From Reyranella sp. CPCC 100927 (GTDB lineage: Bacteria; Pseudomonadota; Alphaproteobacteria; Reyranellales; Reyranellaceae), in contig NZ_VOHA01000001.1 of the NCBI RefSeq assembly GCF_007859315.1, forward strand, positions 434,001-498,000: a stretch of 64,000 bases of DNA, given 5' to 3'. The notes under the pieces were generated by a model. It worked only from the letters and a program-made list of their open reading frames with translations, had not been told where the DNA came from and did not search any database. Of this stretch, positions 36,557 through 44,817 are shown piece after piece. A program made the position numbers and the translations under genes. Numbering within the stretch: the first letter of the stretch is position 1; the number at the start of each line of letters is the position of its first letter.

Positions 36557-37156
36557 ATGGCCCGCCAGATCGAGTTCTATTTCGATTTTCCCAGTCCCTA
36601 CAGCTATCTCGCGACAACGCAGTTTCCCCGACTCCGGGCCGAGACGGGCGCCGACGTCATCTACAAGCCGTTTCGCATCCTTCCGCTCATGAAGATGGTG
36701 GGCAACACGCCGACCACGGTCGAGTGCAAGAACAAGGGCAGATACGCCGGCGCCGACATTGGCCGCTGGGCGACACGCTATCAGGTGCCGTTCCAGCGCA
36801 ATCCGAACCTGCGCGCGGTCGACTTCGCGCAGCTGGGCCGCGTGGCCCTGGTCGCCATCGATGACGGCCGCGGCAGCGACTACGTCAGTGCCATCTACCG
36901 GGCGCTGTGGGCCGGCGATGCCAATCTCGCCGACCGTGGCGTGTTCACCGCGTTTCTCGACAAGGCCGGGCTCGACGGTGAGGGCCTGCTGAAGAAGGCC
37001 GAGGCGCCTGAGGTCATGGTGCGTCTCGACAAGGCGACCGAAGCGGCAGCCGAGCGCGGCGTCTTCGGGTCACCGACCTTCTTCGTCGGCGACCAGATGT
37101 TCTTCGGCAACGACCGGCTGGATTTCTTGACCGACGCCGCCAAGGCGGCAGCCTGA
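36557..37156 (+). CDS. 2-hydroxychromene-2-carboxylate isomerase/DsbA-family (kappa GST-like) protein
   Basis: A 199-residue thioredoxin-fold protein. The N-terminus QIEFYFDFPSPYSYLA contains the conserved Ser of the kappa GST/HCCA isomerase active site, and GVFGSPTFFVGDQMFFGNDRLDFL is the cis-proline segment and typical end. The CXXC of true DsbA is absent. Such enzymes isomerise a naphthalene-pathway intermediate or act as GSH-dependent isomerases. It is first of a plus-strand operon: 10 bases to an SDR, 15 to an enoyl-CoA hydratase/isomerase and 28 to a MopB oxidoreductase. It is probably regulated by the divergent TetR. Confidence 0.9.
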   Translation: MARQIEFYFDFPSPYSYLATTQFPRLRAETGADVIYKPFRILPLMKMVGNTPTTVECKNKGRYAGADIGRWATRYQVPFQRNPNLRAVDFAQLGRVALVAIDDGRGSDYVSAIYRALWAGDANLADRGVFTAFLDKAGLDGEGLLKKAEAPEVMVRLDKATEAAAERGVFGSPTFFVGDQMFFGNDRLDFLTDAAKAAA

Positions 37157-37166
37157 GGAGAGTCGC

Positions 37167-37868
37167 ATGGCAGATCCCGTTTGCGTGGTCACCGGTGTCG
37201 GGCCGGGTACCGGCACAGCCCTGGCACGGCGGTTCGCCAAGGGCGGCTATCGCGTCGCCCTGCTGGCGCGCAATGAACAGCGTATCGCCGAGCTGGCCAA
37301 GGCCTTGCCCGGTGCCAAGGCCTATGTCTGCGATGTCTCCGATCCGGCGCAGATCGATGCGTCCCTCAATGCCGTCGAGCGCGACCTCGGCACGCCTTCG
37401 GTGCTGGTCCACAACGCCGTCGGGGGCGCCTTCGGATCGTTCCTCGACATCGATCCGCAGGTGCTGAACCGCAACTTCCAGGTCAACACCATGGGCCTGC
37501 TGTACCTGGCGCGCCGCCTCGCACCGGCGATGATCAAGGCCGGCAAGGGCGCCATCATGGTGACGGGCAACACCTCGGCGTTGCGCGGCAGAGCGGGCTT
37601 CGCCGGCTTCGCGCCGACCAAGGCAGCGCAGCGTATCCTCGCCGAAGCCATGGCGCGCGATCTCGGCCCCAAGGGTATCCATGTCGCCTATCTCGTGATC
37701 GACGCGGTGATCGACGTGCCGTGGGCGCGTGAACGCTACAAGGACAAGCCCGACGACTTCTTCATCCAGCCGTCGGCGATCGCCGAGGAGATCTGGCACG
37801 TGGCACACCAGGATCGCACGGCCTGGTCGTTCAACGTCGAAGTGCGGCCCTATGGCGAGACCTGGTAG
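37167..37868 (+). CDS. SDR-family oxidoreductase with altered catalytic motif
   Basis: A 233-residue short-chain dehydrogenase-like protein with the cofactor motif TGVGPGTGTALARRFA (about 9-24) and the structural segment LVHNAVGGAFG. At the active site the usual YxxxK reads FAPTK, so the catalytic tyrosine is replaced by Phe while the Lys stays. The upstream Ser/Thr region is VTGNTSALRGRAGF. Related SDRs without the Tyr are common in CoA-linked gene clusters and may have little or different activity. GAGGAG is upstream of the ATG. It lies between HCCA isomerase and enoyl-CoA hydratase/isomerase genes. Confidence 0.88.
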   Translation: MADPVCVVTGVGPGTGTALARRFAKGGYRVALLARNEQRIAELAKALPGAKAYVCDVSDPAQIDASLNAVERDLGTPSVLVHNAVGGAFGSFLDIDPQVLNRNFQVNTMGLLYLARRLAPAMIKAGKGAIMVTGNTSALRGRAGFAGFAPTKAAQRILAEAMARDLGPKGIHVAYLVIDAVIDVPWARERYKDKPDDFFIQPSAIAEEIWHVAHQDRTAWSFNVEVRPYGETW

Positions 37869-37883
37869 CGACGGAGGCACGCG

Positions 37884-38651
37884 ATGACCGAGCATGTCGT
37901 GGTCGGCCAGGATGGTCCGTTGCTGACCATCACCATGAACCGGCCGGAGAAGAAGAACGCGCTCACGCACGCGATGTATGCCGCCATGGCCGATGCCCTG
38001 GGGCGTGCGGCGACCGACGCGGCGGTCCGCGTCGTCCTGATCACCGGCACAGGCGATGCCTTCACCGCCGGCAACGACCTGGGTGACTTCCTGAACGCAC
38101 CACCGCAGGGCGGCGAGGCGCCGGTCACGCGGTTCCTGGCGGCTATTTCGACCGCCGAGAAGCCGGTGATCGCCGCCATCAATGGGCTGGCGGTGGGCAT
38201 CGGTACCACCATGCTGCTGCATTGCGATCTGGTGTACGCCGCGCGGACGGCGACGTTCAGTGCGCCGTTCGTCAATCTTGCACTGGTGCCAGAGGCTGCA
38301 TCGTCGCTGCTGCTGCCGCGTCGGATCGGCCACGCCAAGGCGGCGGAGCTGTTCCTGCTGGGTGGCCGTATGGACGCCGCGCAGGCAGAGGCTGCCGGCC
38401 TGGTGACCGCCATATTCGATACGCAAGGGCTGCTGGGCGAAGCGACGGCGCGCGCCCAGGCATTGGCGGCCAAGGCCCCCGGCGCCGTGCGTGCCACCAA
38501 GGCGCTGATGAAGCGCGGCGAGGAACCCGTCGCCGACCGCATGCGCGCCGAGAGCGTTCATTTCGCAGCCCAACTCAAGTCGCCCGAACTGCGCGAGGCC
38601 ATCACGGCGTTCACCCAGAAGCGGGCACCTGATTTCAGCAAGGTGGGCTAG
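37884..38651 (+). CDS. Enoyl-CoA hydratase/isomerase family protein
   Basis: A 255-residue crotonase-fold enzyme. The oxyanion-hole segments are FTAGNDLGDF (60-69) and AAINGLAVGIGTTM (97-110). The first catalytic Glu of true hydratases is missing (SAPFVNL), while Glu137 in LVPEAASSLLLP is in the position used by delta3-delta2-enoyl-CoA isomerases. Isomerase activity is therefore more likely than hydration. It is third in the TetR-flanked operon. The substrate would be an acyl-CoA from fatty acid or ring-cleavage catabolism. Confidence 0.9.
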   Translation: MTEHVVVGQDGPLLTITMNRPEKKNALTHAMYAAMADALGRAATDAAVRVVLITGTGDAFTAGNDLGDFLNAPPQGGEAPVTRFLAAISTAEKPVIAAINGLAVGIGTTMLLHCDLVYAARTATFSAPFVNLALVPEAASSLLLPRRIGHAKAAELFLLGGRMDAAQAEAAGLVTAIFDTQGLLGEATARAQALAAKAPGAVRATKALMKRGEEPVADRMRAESVHFAAQLKSPELREAITAFTQKRAPDFSKVG

Positions 38652-38679
38652 GGCACGGAACTCCACAGGGGAGGCATTC

Positions 38680-41013
38680 ATGGCACAGGCCGTTTGGCAC
38701 AAGACCGTCTGCAACCTCTGCTATGTGAACTGCGCGCTGGAGGTGTCGGTCGAGGAGGGTCGGCTGACCAAGGTGCGCGGTGACAAATCGAGTCCCAAGT
38801 CGCAGGGATATCTCTGTAACAAGGCGGCGCGGATTCCCTATTATGCCCATCACAAGGATCGGCTGACGTCACCGCTGCGCCGGCGCGCCGATGGAGGCTT
38901 CGATGCGATCTCGTGGGACGAGGCGATCGCCGAGATCGCCGAGCGCGTCCACGCGATCCACGCACAGCACGGCGGTCGCAGCTTCGCGCTCTATGGCGGC
39001 GGCGGGCAGGGCAACCATGCCGGCGGCGCCTATGCCACGGCGCTGATGCGAGCCCTGGGATCGCGCAACACGTTCAATGCACTCGCCCAGGAGAAGACCG
39101 GCGATTTCTGGGTCAACGGCCACATGTTCGGCAGTCAGGTCTGCCACACGGCGGAGGACGTGCATCACTGCGACCTGCTGTTCGCGATCGGCTGCAATCC
39201 GTGGGTGGCGCACGGCTTTCCCAACGCGCGTGACCATCTGAACCAGATCCGCAAGGATCCGCAGCGCAAGCTGATCGTCGTCGATCCACGCCGCACCGAG
39301 ACCGCGCAGCAGGCCGACCTGCATCTTGCGGTGAGGCCAGGTGGCGATGCGTTCCTGCTGGGTGCCATTCTGGCGACCTTGATCCGCCGCGATGCCGTCG
39401 ATCATGCCTTCCTGGCCGAGCATACCGTCGGCTTCGAGGTGGTGCGCGAGGCGCTGGCGCGCATTCCGATTGAACAATGGGCTGCCGCAGCCGACGTGCC
39501 GATGGTCGATATCGAGCGCTGCGTCGACATGATGCTGGCCGCCAAGGCGATGGTTGTGCGTGTCGAGCTCGGCATCCAGCAGGGCGTGAACTCGACGCTG
39601 AACTCCTATCTGGAGAAGCTGCTGATCATGCTGACCGGCAGCTTCGGCCGGAAAGGTACCAACCAGCTGCACAGCTGGCTGGTGCCGCTGTGGGGCAACA
39701 GCCGCGGCCAGGTCTTCGCCCCGACGGGCGACGAGGTGATCGCCGGCCTGCTGCCGCCCAACAGCTTCCCGCAGGCCGTGCTGACGGATCATCCCGACCG
39801 TTTGCGCGCCGTGCTGGTCGACAGCAGCAACCCGGCCAACACCGCGGCTGACACGCACGCGGCGGAGCGGGCATTGGCAGCACTCGACCTGCTGGTGGTC
39901 GTCGATGTGGCGATGACGGAAACGGCGCGGTTGGCGCATTACGTGCTGCCGGCATCCACGCAGTATGAGAAGACCGAGTTCACGCTCTTCAACTTCGAGT
40001 TCCCGACCAACTACGTCCATGTCCGCGCTGCGGTGTTGCCGCCGCTGCCGGGCACATTGCCGGAGCCGGAAATCTACACGCGGTTGGCCCGGGCCATGGG
40101 CTTGCTGCCTGGGGACAACGTACTTGCACCGTTGCGCGCGGCGGCCGCGCGCTCGCGGGCCGAATTCGGCAAGGCCTTCAGCATCTTCATGTCGGAGAAT
40201 CCGGCGGCCGCTCCTGTTGCCGCGCTCGTTCTCTACAATACGCTGGGCGCCGTGCTGCCGGATGGCGTTGCGGCCGCGGCGCCGTTGTGGCCGGCAGCCC
40301 AGATGGCGGCGCGGCGGATGCCGGCAGCCGTGCGGCGCGCCGTCGGGGCGGGGCCGGAGATACAAGATGCGGCGCTGGGCGAGACGCTGTTCGATGCGAT
40401 CGCCGGCACGCGGCAGGGGACGGCGTTCACGACGCATGACTACGACGATATCTGGTCGCTGATCGACTATCCCGACCGCAAGGTGCGGCTGGCGATTCCG
40501 GCGTTGCTCGACTGGCTCGGCCGTCTCGATTCGTCACGAATTCAGCCTGAAAGCGATTATCCGTTCGCCCTCGCGGCCGGCCAGCGCCGGATGTACAACG
40601 CCAACCAGATCTTCCGCGATCCGGCGTGGCGGCGCAGCGATCCCGATGGTGCCTTGCTGGTCCATCCGCTGGATCTCGCCGGCCTGGGCGCCAGCGACGG
40701 CGACTGGCTGGCGATCGAGTCGGCCAAAGGCCGTGTCGTGGTCCGCAGCCAGGCGGATGACACCATGCGGCGCGGCCAGCTGGCGCTGCCGCATGGTTAC
40801 GGCCAAGCCTACCCGACCGCCGACGGTGGACGGCTGGTCAACGGGCCGCGGGTGAACCTGCTCACGTCGGGCGATCATCGCGATCCGATCGCGGGTACGC
40901 CGTACCACAAGAATGTGCCGGTGCGCCTGGCGCGGGCCACGGCGCAGGAAGCGGCGGCGGCCGAAGCGGCATCGCGCCGCATTCATGCCGGCGCGGCCGC
41001 AGTGGCGAGTTGA
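38680..41013 (+). CDS. Molybdopterin-dependent oxidoreductase (DMSO reductase/formate dehydrogenase superfamily)
   Basis: A 777-residue MopB-type catalytic protein. An N-terminal 4Fe-4S site is formed by CNLCYVNC and the Cys of GYLCNKA. The molybdopterin domains are clear (AIGCNPWVAHGFPNARDHL, IVVDPRRTETAQQADLHLAVRPGGDAFL), and the C-terminal molydopterin-dinucleotide-binding domain starts near YPFALAAGQRRMYNANQ. No Tat signal is seen, so it is cytoplasmic. No electron-transfer or membrane subunit is adjacent, which is typical of stand-alone members annotated only by family. It is last in the HCCA-isomerase operon. The substrate is unknown. Confidence 0.9.
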   Translation: MAQAVWHKTVCNLCYVNCALEVSVEEGRLTKVRGDKSSPKSQGYLCNKAARIPYYAHHKDRLTSPLRRRADGGFDAISWDEAIAEIAERVHAIHAQHGGRSFALYGGGGQGNHAGGAYATALMRALGSRNTFNALAQEKTGDFWVNGHMFGSQVCHTAEDVHHCDLLFAIGCNPWVAHGFPNARDHLNQIRKDPQRKLIVVDPRRTETAQQADLHLAVRPGGDAFLLGAILATLIRRDAVDHAFLAEHTVGFEVVREALARIPIEQWAAAADVPMVDIERCVDMMLAAKAMVVRVELGIQQGVNSTLNSYLEKLLIMLTGSFGRKGTNQLHSWLVPLWGNSRGQVFAPTGDEVIAGLLPPNSFPQAVLTDHPDRLRAVLVDSSNPANTAADTHAAERALAALDLLVVVDVAMTETARLAHYVLPASTQYEKTEFTLFNFEFPTNYVHVRAAVLPPLPGTLPEPEIYTRLARAMGLLPGDNVLAPLRAAAARSRAEFGKAFSIFMSENPAAAPVAALVLYNTLGAVLPDGVAAAAPLWPAAQMAARRMPAAVRRAVGAGPEIQDAALGETLFDAIAGTRQGTAFTTHDYDDIWSLIDYPDRKVRLAIPALLDWLGRLDSSRIQPESDYPFALAAGQRRMYNANQIFRDPAWRRSDPDGALLVHPLDLAGLGASDGDWLAIESAKGRVVVRSQADDTMRRGQLALPHGYGQAYPTADGGRLVNGPRVNLLTSGDHRDPIAGTPYHKNVPVRLARATAQEAAAAEAASRRIHAGAAAVAS

Positions 41014-41086
41014 CCCGCCTGGCTGTTGATAGCCGTCATTTTGCATCTTTCCGGCGGCGCGAGTCCGGCTACAGTGCCGACCACGC

Positions 41087-42343
41087 ATGTCTCGCATCCG
41101 TAACAAGCCTCTTCCGCTGACGAAGTCCCAGGGCAGACGTATCTGGTTGCAGGCGCAGCGGCTGGATACGCGCGCGCCGTTCGGCGACGGGCCTGAAGCA
41201 ACGCGACTGGCGGTCGAGCATCTGGGCTATGTGCAGATCGATACCATCAATGTGATCGAGCGCTGCCACCACCATATCCTCTACAGCCGCATCCCCGACT
41301 ACCAGCGCGTCCACCTGCACCAGGCGCAAAGCATCGACAAGACGGTGTTCGAATATTGGACGCACGCGCTGTCCTACGTTCCCAGCCGGGATCTGCGCTT
41401 CTTTGTCCGCGACATGCGCGAGCACCGCGCACAGCCCACCAAATGGTATGCCGCGGTCACGAAACCGGAGCTGCGCAAGGTTCTCACCCTCATCCGCAAG
41501 GGCGGTGCGCTCACCATCCGTGACATCGACGATGACGTGCTGATGGAGAAAGAGCACCTGTGGGCCAGCCGCAAGCCGTCGAAGCGGGCACTGCAGTTCG
41601 CCTTCTATACCGGTACGCTGACCATCAGCACGCGCAGCGGCATGCTCAAGACCTACGAGTTGATGGAGCGGCATTTCGGCTGGGACAAGCGGCCCAAGCC
41701 CGCTTCGGAGCGTGAGATCGCCACCTACCAGCTCGACCGGGCGCTGCGGGCGCAGGGGATCGTGAGCCTCGACTCCATCTGCTACATGAACGCGCCCAGC
41801 AAGCCGATCGTGCGGCGGCTGATCGACGCGCGCATGCGCCGCCAGGAACTGGTGCCGGTGGTGCTCGAGGATGCCGGCAAGACGGAGTACTGGGCGCAGC
41901 CCGAAACGCTCGAGTCGCACCCGCAGCCCGACGAGGCGCTGGTCCACGTCCTCTCGCCGTTCGACCCGCTGATCATTCAGCGCAAGCGCCTGCAGTTCTT
42001 TTTCGACTACGAGCACCGCTTCGAGGCCTATGTACCCAAGGAGAAGCGGGTGTTCGGCTATTTCGCGCTGCCGGTGCTGGTCGGCGACAAGGTCGTTGCC
42101 GCCGTCGACCTGAAGACCGACCGCGAGAAGCGCAAGCTGCTGGTGCAAAAGTGGAACTGGTTCGGCCGCGGATCGGCGCGGACATACAAGCGGCTGATCG
42201 AAGAGGAACTACACCGCTTCGAACGCTTCCAACTTGCCGGCACGCCGAACGAGATCACCGTCATTCCAAGCGCCGATCCTGTCATTCCGAGCGCAGCGAG
42301 GAATCTTTCTGCCGCGAAAGATCCCTCGCTACGCTCGGGATGA
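41087..42343 (+). CDS. Winged-helix DNA glycosylase of the YcaQ/AlkX (HTH_42) family
   Basis: A 418-residue protein of the family that unhooks DNA interstrand cross-links and removes bulky N-alkylated bases. The catalytic QxD motif of the AlkX branch is present as Gln50-Ile-Asp52 in YVQIDTINVIERCHHH. Three winged-helix segments follow, with SPFDPLIIQRKRLQFFFDYEHRFEAYVP near the end, all characteristic. The last 20 residues (399-418, ending DPSLRSG) are encoded by a family A repeat, so the original stop was probably upstream and has been lost. The body looks intact. It is adjacent to no other repair gene. Confidence 0.9.
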   Translation: MSRIRNKPLPLTKSQGRRIWLQAQRLDTRAPFGDGPEATRLAVEHLGYVQIDTINVIERCHHHILYSRIPDYQRVHLHQAQSIDKTVFEYWTHALSYVPSRDLRFFVRDMREHRAQPTKWYAAVTKPELRKVLTLIRKGGALTIRDIDDDVLMEKEHLWASRKPSKRALQFAFYTGTLTISTRSGMLKTYELMERHFGWDKRPKPASEREIATYQLDRALRAQGIVSLDSICYMNAPSKPIVRRLIDARMRRQELVPVVLEDAGKTEYWAQPETLESHPQPDEALVHVLSPFDPLIIQRKRLQFFFDYEHRFEAYVPKEKRVFGYFALPVLVGDKVVAAVDLKTDREKRKLLVQKWNWFGRGSARTYKRLIEEELHRFERFQLAGTPNEITVIPSADPVIPSAARNLSAAKDPSLRSG

Positions 42344-42345
42344 CA
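42280..42345. repeat. Dispersed hairpin repeat, family A (copy 7), overlapping the glycosylase 3' end
   Basis: A compact copy: arms TGTCATTCCGAGCGCAGCGA and its near complement around a loop containing CTTTCTGCCGCGAAAG. The repeat is translated as the tail of the YcaQ-like protein and supplies its stop codon. A truncated half arm (GTCATTCCAAGCGCCGATC) lies just before it. Confidence 0.93.
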
Positions 42346-42349
42346 GGGA

Positions 42350-43588
42350 CTATCCCGTGATCCGCGCCGGCAAGTAGCGGAAGCCGCGCAGGAAATTCGA
42401 GTAGATCCGCTGCGGCGGGCCGACGACGTCGATCCGCAGATCACGCTTCAGGATTTCTTCCCACAGAATGCGCAGCTGCAGGTCGGCCAGGCGGTCACCG
42501 ACGCAGCGATGGATGCCGGCGCCGTACGACAGGTGCTGACGCGGCTTGGCGCGGTCGACGATGAAGGCGTCGGGCTGCTCGATCACGGTATCGTCGCGGT
42601 TGCCCGAGACGTACCACATCACCACCTTGTCGCCCTTGCGGATCGTTTTGCCGCCCAGCACCGCATCCGTCTTGGCCGTGCGCCGCATGTGGATCACCGG
42701 CGTCTGGTAGCGGATGGTCTCGGCCACCAGGCTCGGTACCAGGGCAGGGTTGGCGCGCAGCTTTTGCCACTGGTCGGGATTCTGGTGCAGCGCCAGCAGT
42801 CCGCCCGACATGGTGTTGCGCGTGGTGTCGTTGCCGCCCACGATCAGCAGGGCCAGGGTACCGACGAACTCCGCCGGCGTCATGTTGCGCGTCGTCTCGC
42901 CGTGCGCCAGCATGGAGATCAGGTCGAACTTCGGCGGCGCGTTCACGCGCTCGTTCCACAGCCGCGAGAAATACTGTCCCATCCGCCCCAGTTCGGCGAA
43001 GCGCTCTTCGTCGGAGCGCACCGGTGCGTCGGGTGCGTCAACATTGGCCACGGCGACATCAGACCAGTATGTGAGCTTGCGCCGGTCCTCCCACGGGAAG
43101 TCGAACAGGGTCGCCAGCATCATCGTGGTGAGCTCGATCGAGACCCGGTCAACCCAGTCGAACGTCTCGTTGCGCGGCAGGTCGTCGAGCACGCTGGCCG
43201 TGCGCTCGCGAATGGTCGCTTCCATGTTGACGAGGTTGCTCGGTCCCACGATCGGGCTCACCGTGCGACGGCGCACCGGGTGCAGCGGCGGATCCATGCG
43301 GATGAAGCTCACCACGTCGTGCCCCAGCGGCGAATCGGCGATCTGGATGCCGCCGAACTCGCCGGACGATGAGTAGACCGCATGGTTCAGCTCGACGGCC
43401 ATGATGTCGTCGTAGCGGGTTACCGACCAGTAGGGTCCGTACGGACTCGCGGGACAGTAGTGGATCGGATCCTGGTGGCGCAGCCGCGCGAACAGCGGCT
43501 GCCAGGTGTCATCCAGGTAAAGCTGCGGATCGCTGACGTCGATCGCGTCGATGGACGGGGAGTCGTCAACCACGGACTGTAGAGACAT
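42350..43588 (-). CDS. Cytochrome P450, CYP153-like
   Basis: A 412-residue P450. The heme-binding loop is HLSYGAGIHRCVGDRLAD with axial Cys362, the ExxR is Glu290-Arg293, and the I-helix reads LIVGGNDTTRNTM (248-260). Blocks such as SPYGPYWSVTRYDDIMAVE, FDWVDRVSIELTTMMLATLF and FDFPWEDRRKLTYWSDVA are highly typical of CYP153 enzymes, which hydroxylate the terminal carbon of alkanes, fatty acids or cyclic terpenes. ATG 43588 follows GGGAGG; the frame to 43699 is not family-like. CYP153 systems need a ferredoxin and ferredoxin reductase, and neither is adjacent. It is convergent with the glycosylase gene. Confidence 0.93.
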   Translation of the reverse strand: MSLQSVVDDSPSIDAIDVSDPQLYLDDTWQPLFARLRHQDPIHYCPASPYGPYWSVTRYDDIMAVELNHAVYSSSGEFGGIQIADSPLGHDVVSFIRMDPPLHPVRRRTVSPIVGPSNLVNMEATIRERTASVLDDLPRNETFDWVDRVSIELTTMMLATLFDFPWEDRRKLTYWSDVAVANVDAPDAPVRSDEERFAELGRMGQYFSRLWNERVNAPPKFDLISMLAHGETTRNMTPAEFVGTLALLIVGGNDTTRNTMSGGLLALHQNPDQWQKLRANPALVPSLVAETIRYQTPVIHMRRTAKTDAVLGGKTIRKGDKVVMWYVSGNRDDTVIEQPDAFIVDRAKPRQHLSYGAGIHRCVGDRLADLQLRILWEEILKRDLRIDVVGPPQRIYSNFLRGFRYLPARITG

Positions 43589-43619
43589 CGGCGCGACCTC
43601 CCTTGCTGCGGTATGCGTC

Positions 43620-44732
43620 CTAGAGGCTGTCCAGCACCCGCTTGATGAAGCCGTTAGCATGGGCCCTGTCGATCCAGCGCACAACCGCCACCAGATCATG
43701 CTCGGGATCGATCCAGAGGATGTGCGAGCCCCAGCCCATCGCGAAGAAGCTGCTCTCCGGCGCCGCCGGATACTGCTTGCGGCCGGTGTTCAACCACCAC
43801 ATCAGGCCATAGAACGGTGCCACGGCGCACGGCCGGCGCAGCTCGGCACACCAGCCTTGCGGCAGCAGGCGCCGGCCATTCCACACACCGTCGGCGGCCA
43901 CCAGCTGCGCGACGCGCGCATGATCGCGGGCGCTGATCACGATGCCGCCACCCCAGTGGCCGCCGCCGGGCACCGAGACCATCGGCGTGCCGTCGATATC
44001 GACGGTGGCATTGCGATAGCCGTCCCAGCGCCAGGTGGGTGAGGCCCCGATCGGATCCATGATGCGGCGCTTGAGCACGGACGGCAGCGGCTCGCGGAAG
44101 CGCTGCAGCAGCGACAGCGCCAGGCGATTGACGCGCACGTCGTTGTATTCCCAGAAAGTGCCCGGCGGCTGCAGCGCGCGAAACGTGCCCTTGGCTGGTG
44201 CCGCCGCGGTCGCGCCGACCTGGCGGTGGCGGTCGATCATGTCGGGCTTGTCGAACAGCGTGCCTTCCCACTCGCTGGTCTGCTGCAGCAGATGGCGCCA
44301 GGTGATGTCGCGGTTCTGCGGACTGTCGAAGCCGCTGTCGTGCTGATCCGCGCCGACACGATCGTCGAGGCTGCCGATCAGCCCGTCGCCGACCGCAAGG
44401 CCGGCGAGTACGGCGAGATAGCTCTTGGCGACACTGAAGGTCATGTCGGGCCGGTCCACGTCGCCCCACTCGGCCACGATCTGGCCGTGGCGCAGGATCA
44501 GCCCGGCGGGACCGCCGCGCGGCGTGACAGGACCCAGGATCGCGTCATCCGGCGCCCGCTCACCGGCCTCGGCGGTGAGACAGAAACGGCCGTCAGGTTC
44601 ATAGAGGCTGCGCGGCCATGGCGATTCGTGTGCCTGCACGAAGGCCACGGCCTGGGCGAGACGCTCGCCATCCATGCCAACGGCCCGCGGTTCGACCGCG
44701 CGCATCACGGGTAGCGCTGCACCATCATTCAT
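43620..44732 (-). CDS. Serine hydrolase of the class C beta-lactamase/esterase fold
   Basis: A 370-residue protein with the SxxK nucleophile motif Ser100-Val-Ala-Lys103 (TFSVAKSYLAVLAGLAV) and Tyr196-Asn197-Asp198 (FWEYNDVRVN) as the YxN element. A clear KTG box is not visible; WGSHILWIDPEHDLVAVV occupies the corresponding end. There is no signal peptide, which argues for a cytoplasmic esterase or amide hydrolase rather than a periplasmic beta-lactamase. GGAGAG precedes the ATG. It lies 31 bases before the P450 gene on the same strand, so they may be co-transcribed. Confidence 0.87.
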   Translation of the reverse strand: MNDGAALPVMRAVEPRAVGMDGERLAQAVAFVQAHESPWPRSLYEPDGRFCLTAEAGERAPDDAILGPVTPRGGPAGLILRHGQIVAEWGDVDRPDMTFSVAKSYLAVLAGLAVGDGLIGSLDDRVGADQHDSGFDSPQNRDITWRHLLQQTSEWEGTLFDKPDMIDRHRQVGATAAAPAKGTFRALQPPGTFWEYNDVRVNRLALSLLQRFREPLPSVLKRRIMDPIGASPTWRWDGYRNATVDIDGTPMVSVPGGGHWGGGIVISARDHARVAQLVAADGVWNGRRLLPQGWCAELRRPCAVAPFYGLMWWLNTGRKQYPAAPESSFFAMGWGSHILWIDPEHDLVAVVRWIDRAHANGFIKRVLDSL

Positions 44733-44817
44733 CGCTCTCTCCGCCTCCCCTCGCTCGGCACGGGATGGCGATGCTAGGCTAACCAGGATGGCACGTCGCT
44801 GTCATCGAGGAGGAAAC

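Noticed and set aside
37014-38714. A 566-codon minus-strand frame across the SDR and enoyl-CoA hydratase/isomerase genes
   Set aside because: Both plus-strand genes have clear motifs, and the antisense product shows no fold pattern.
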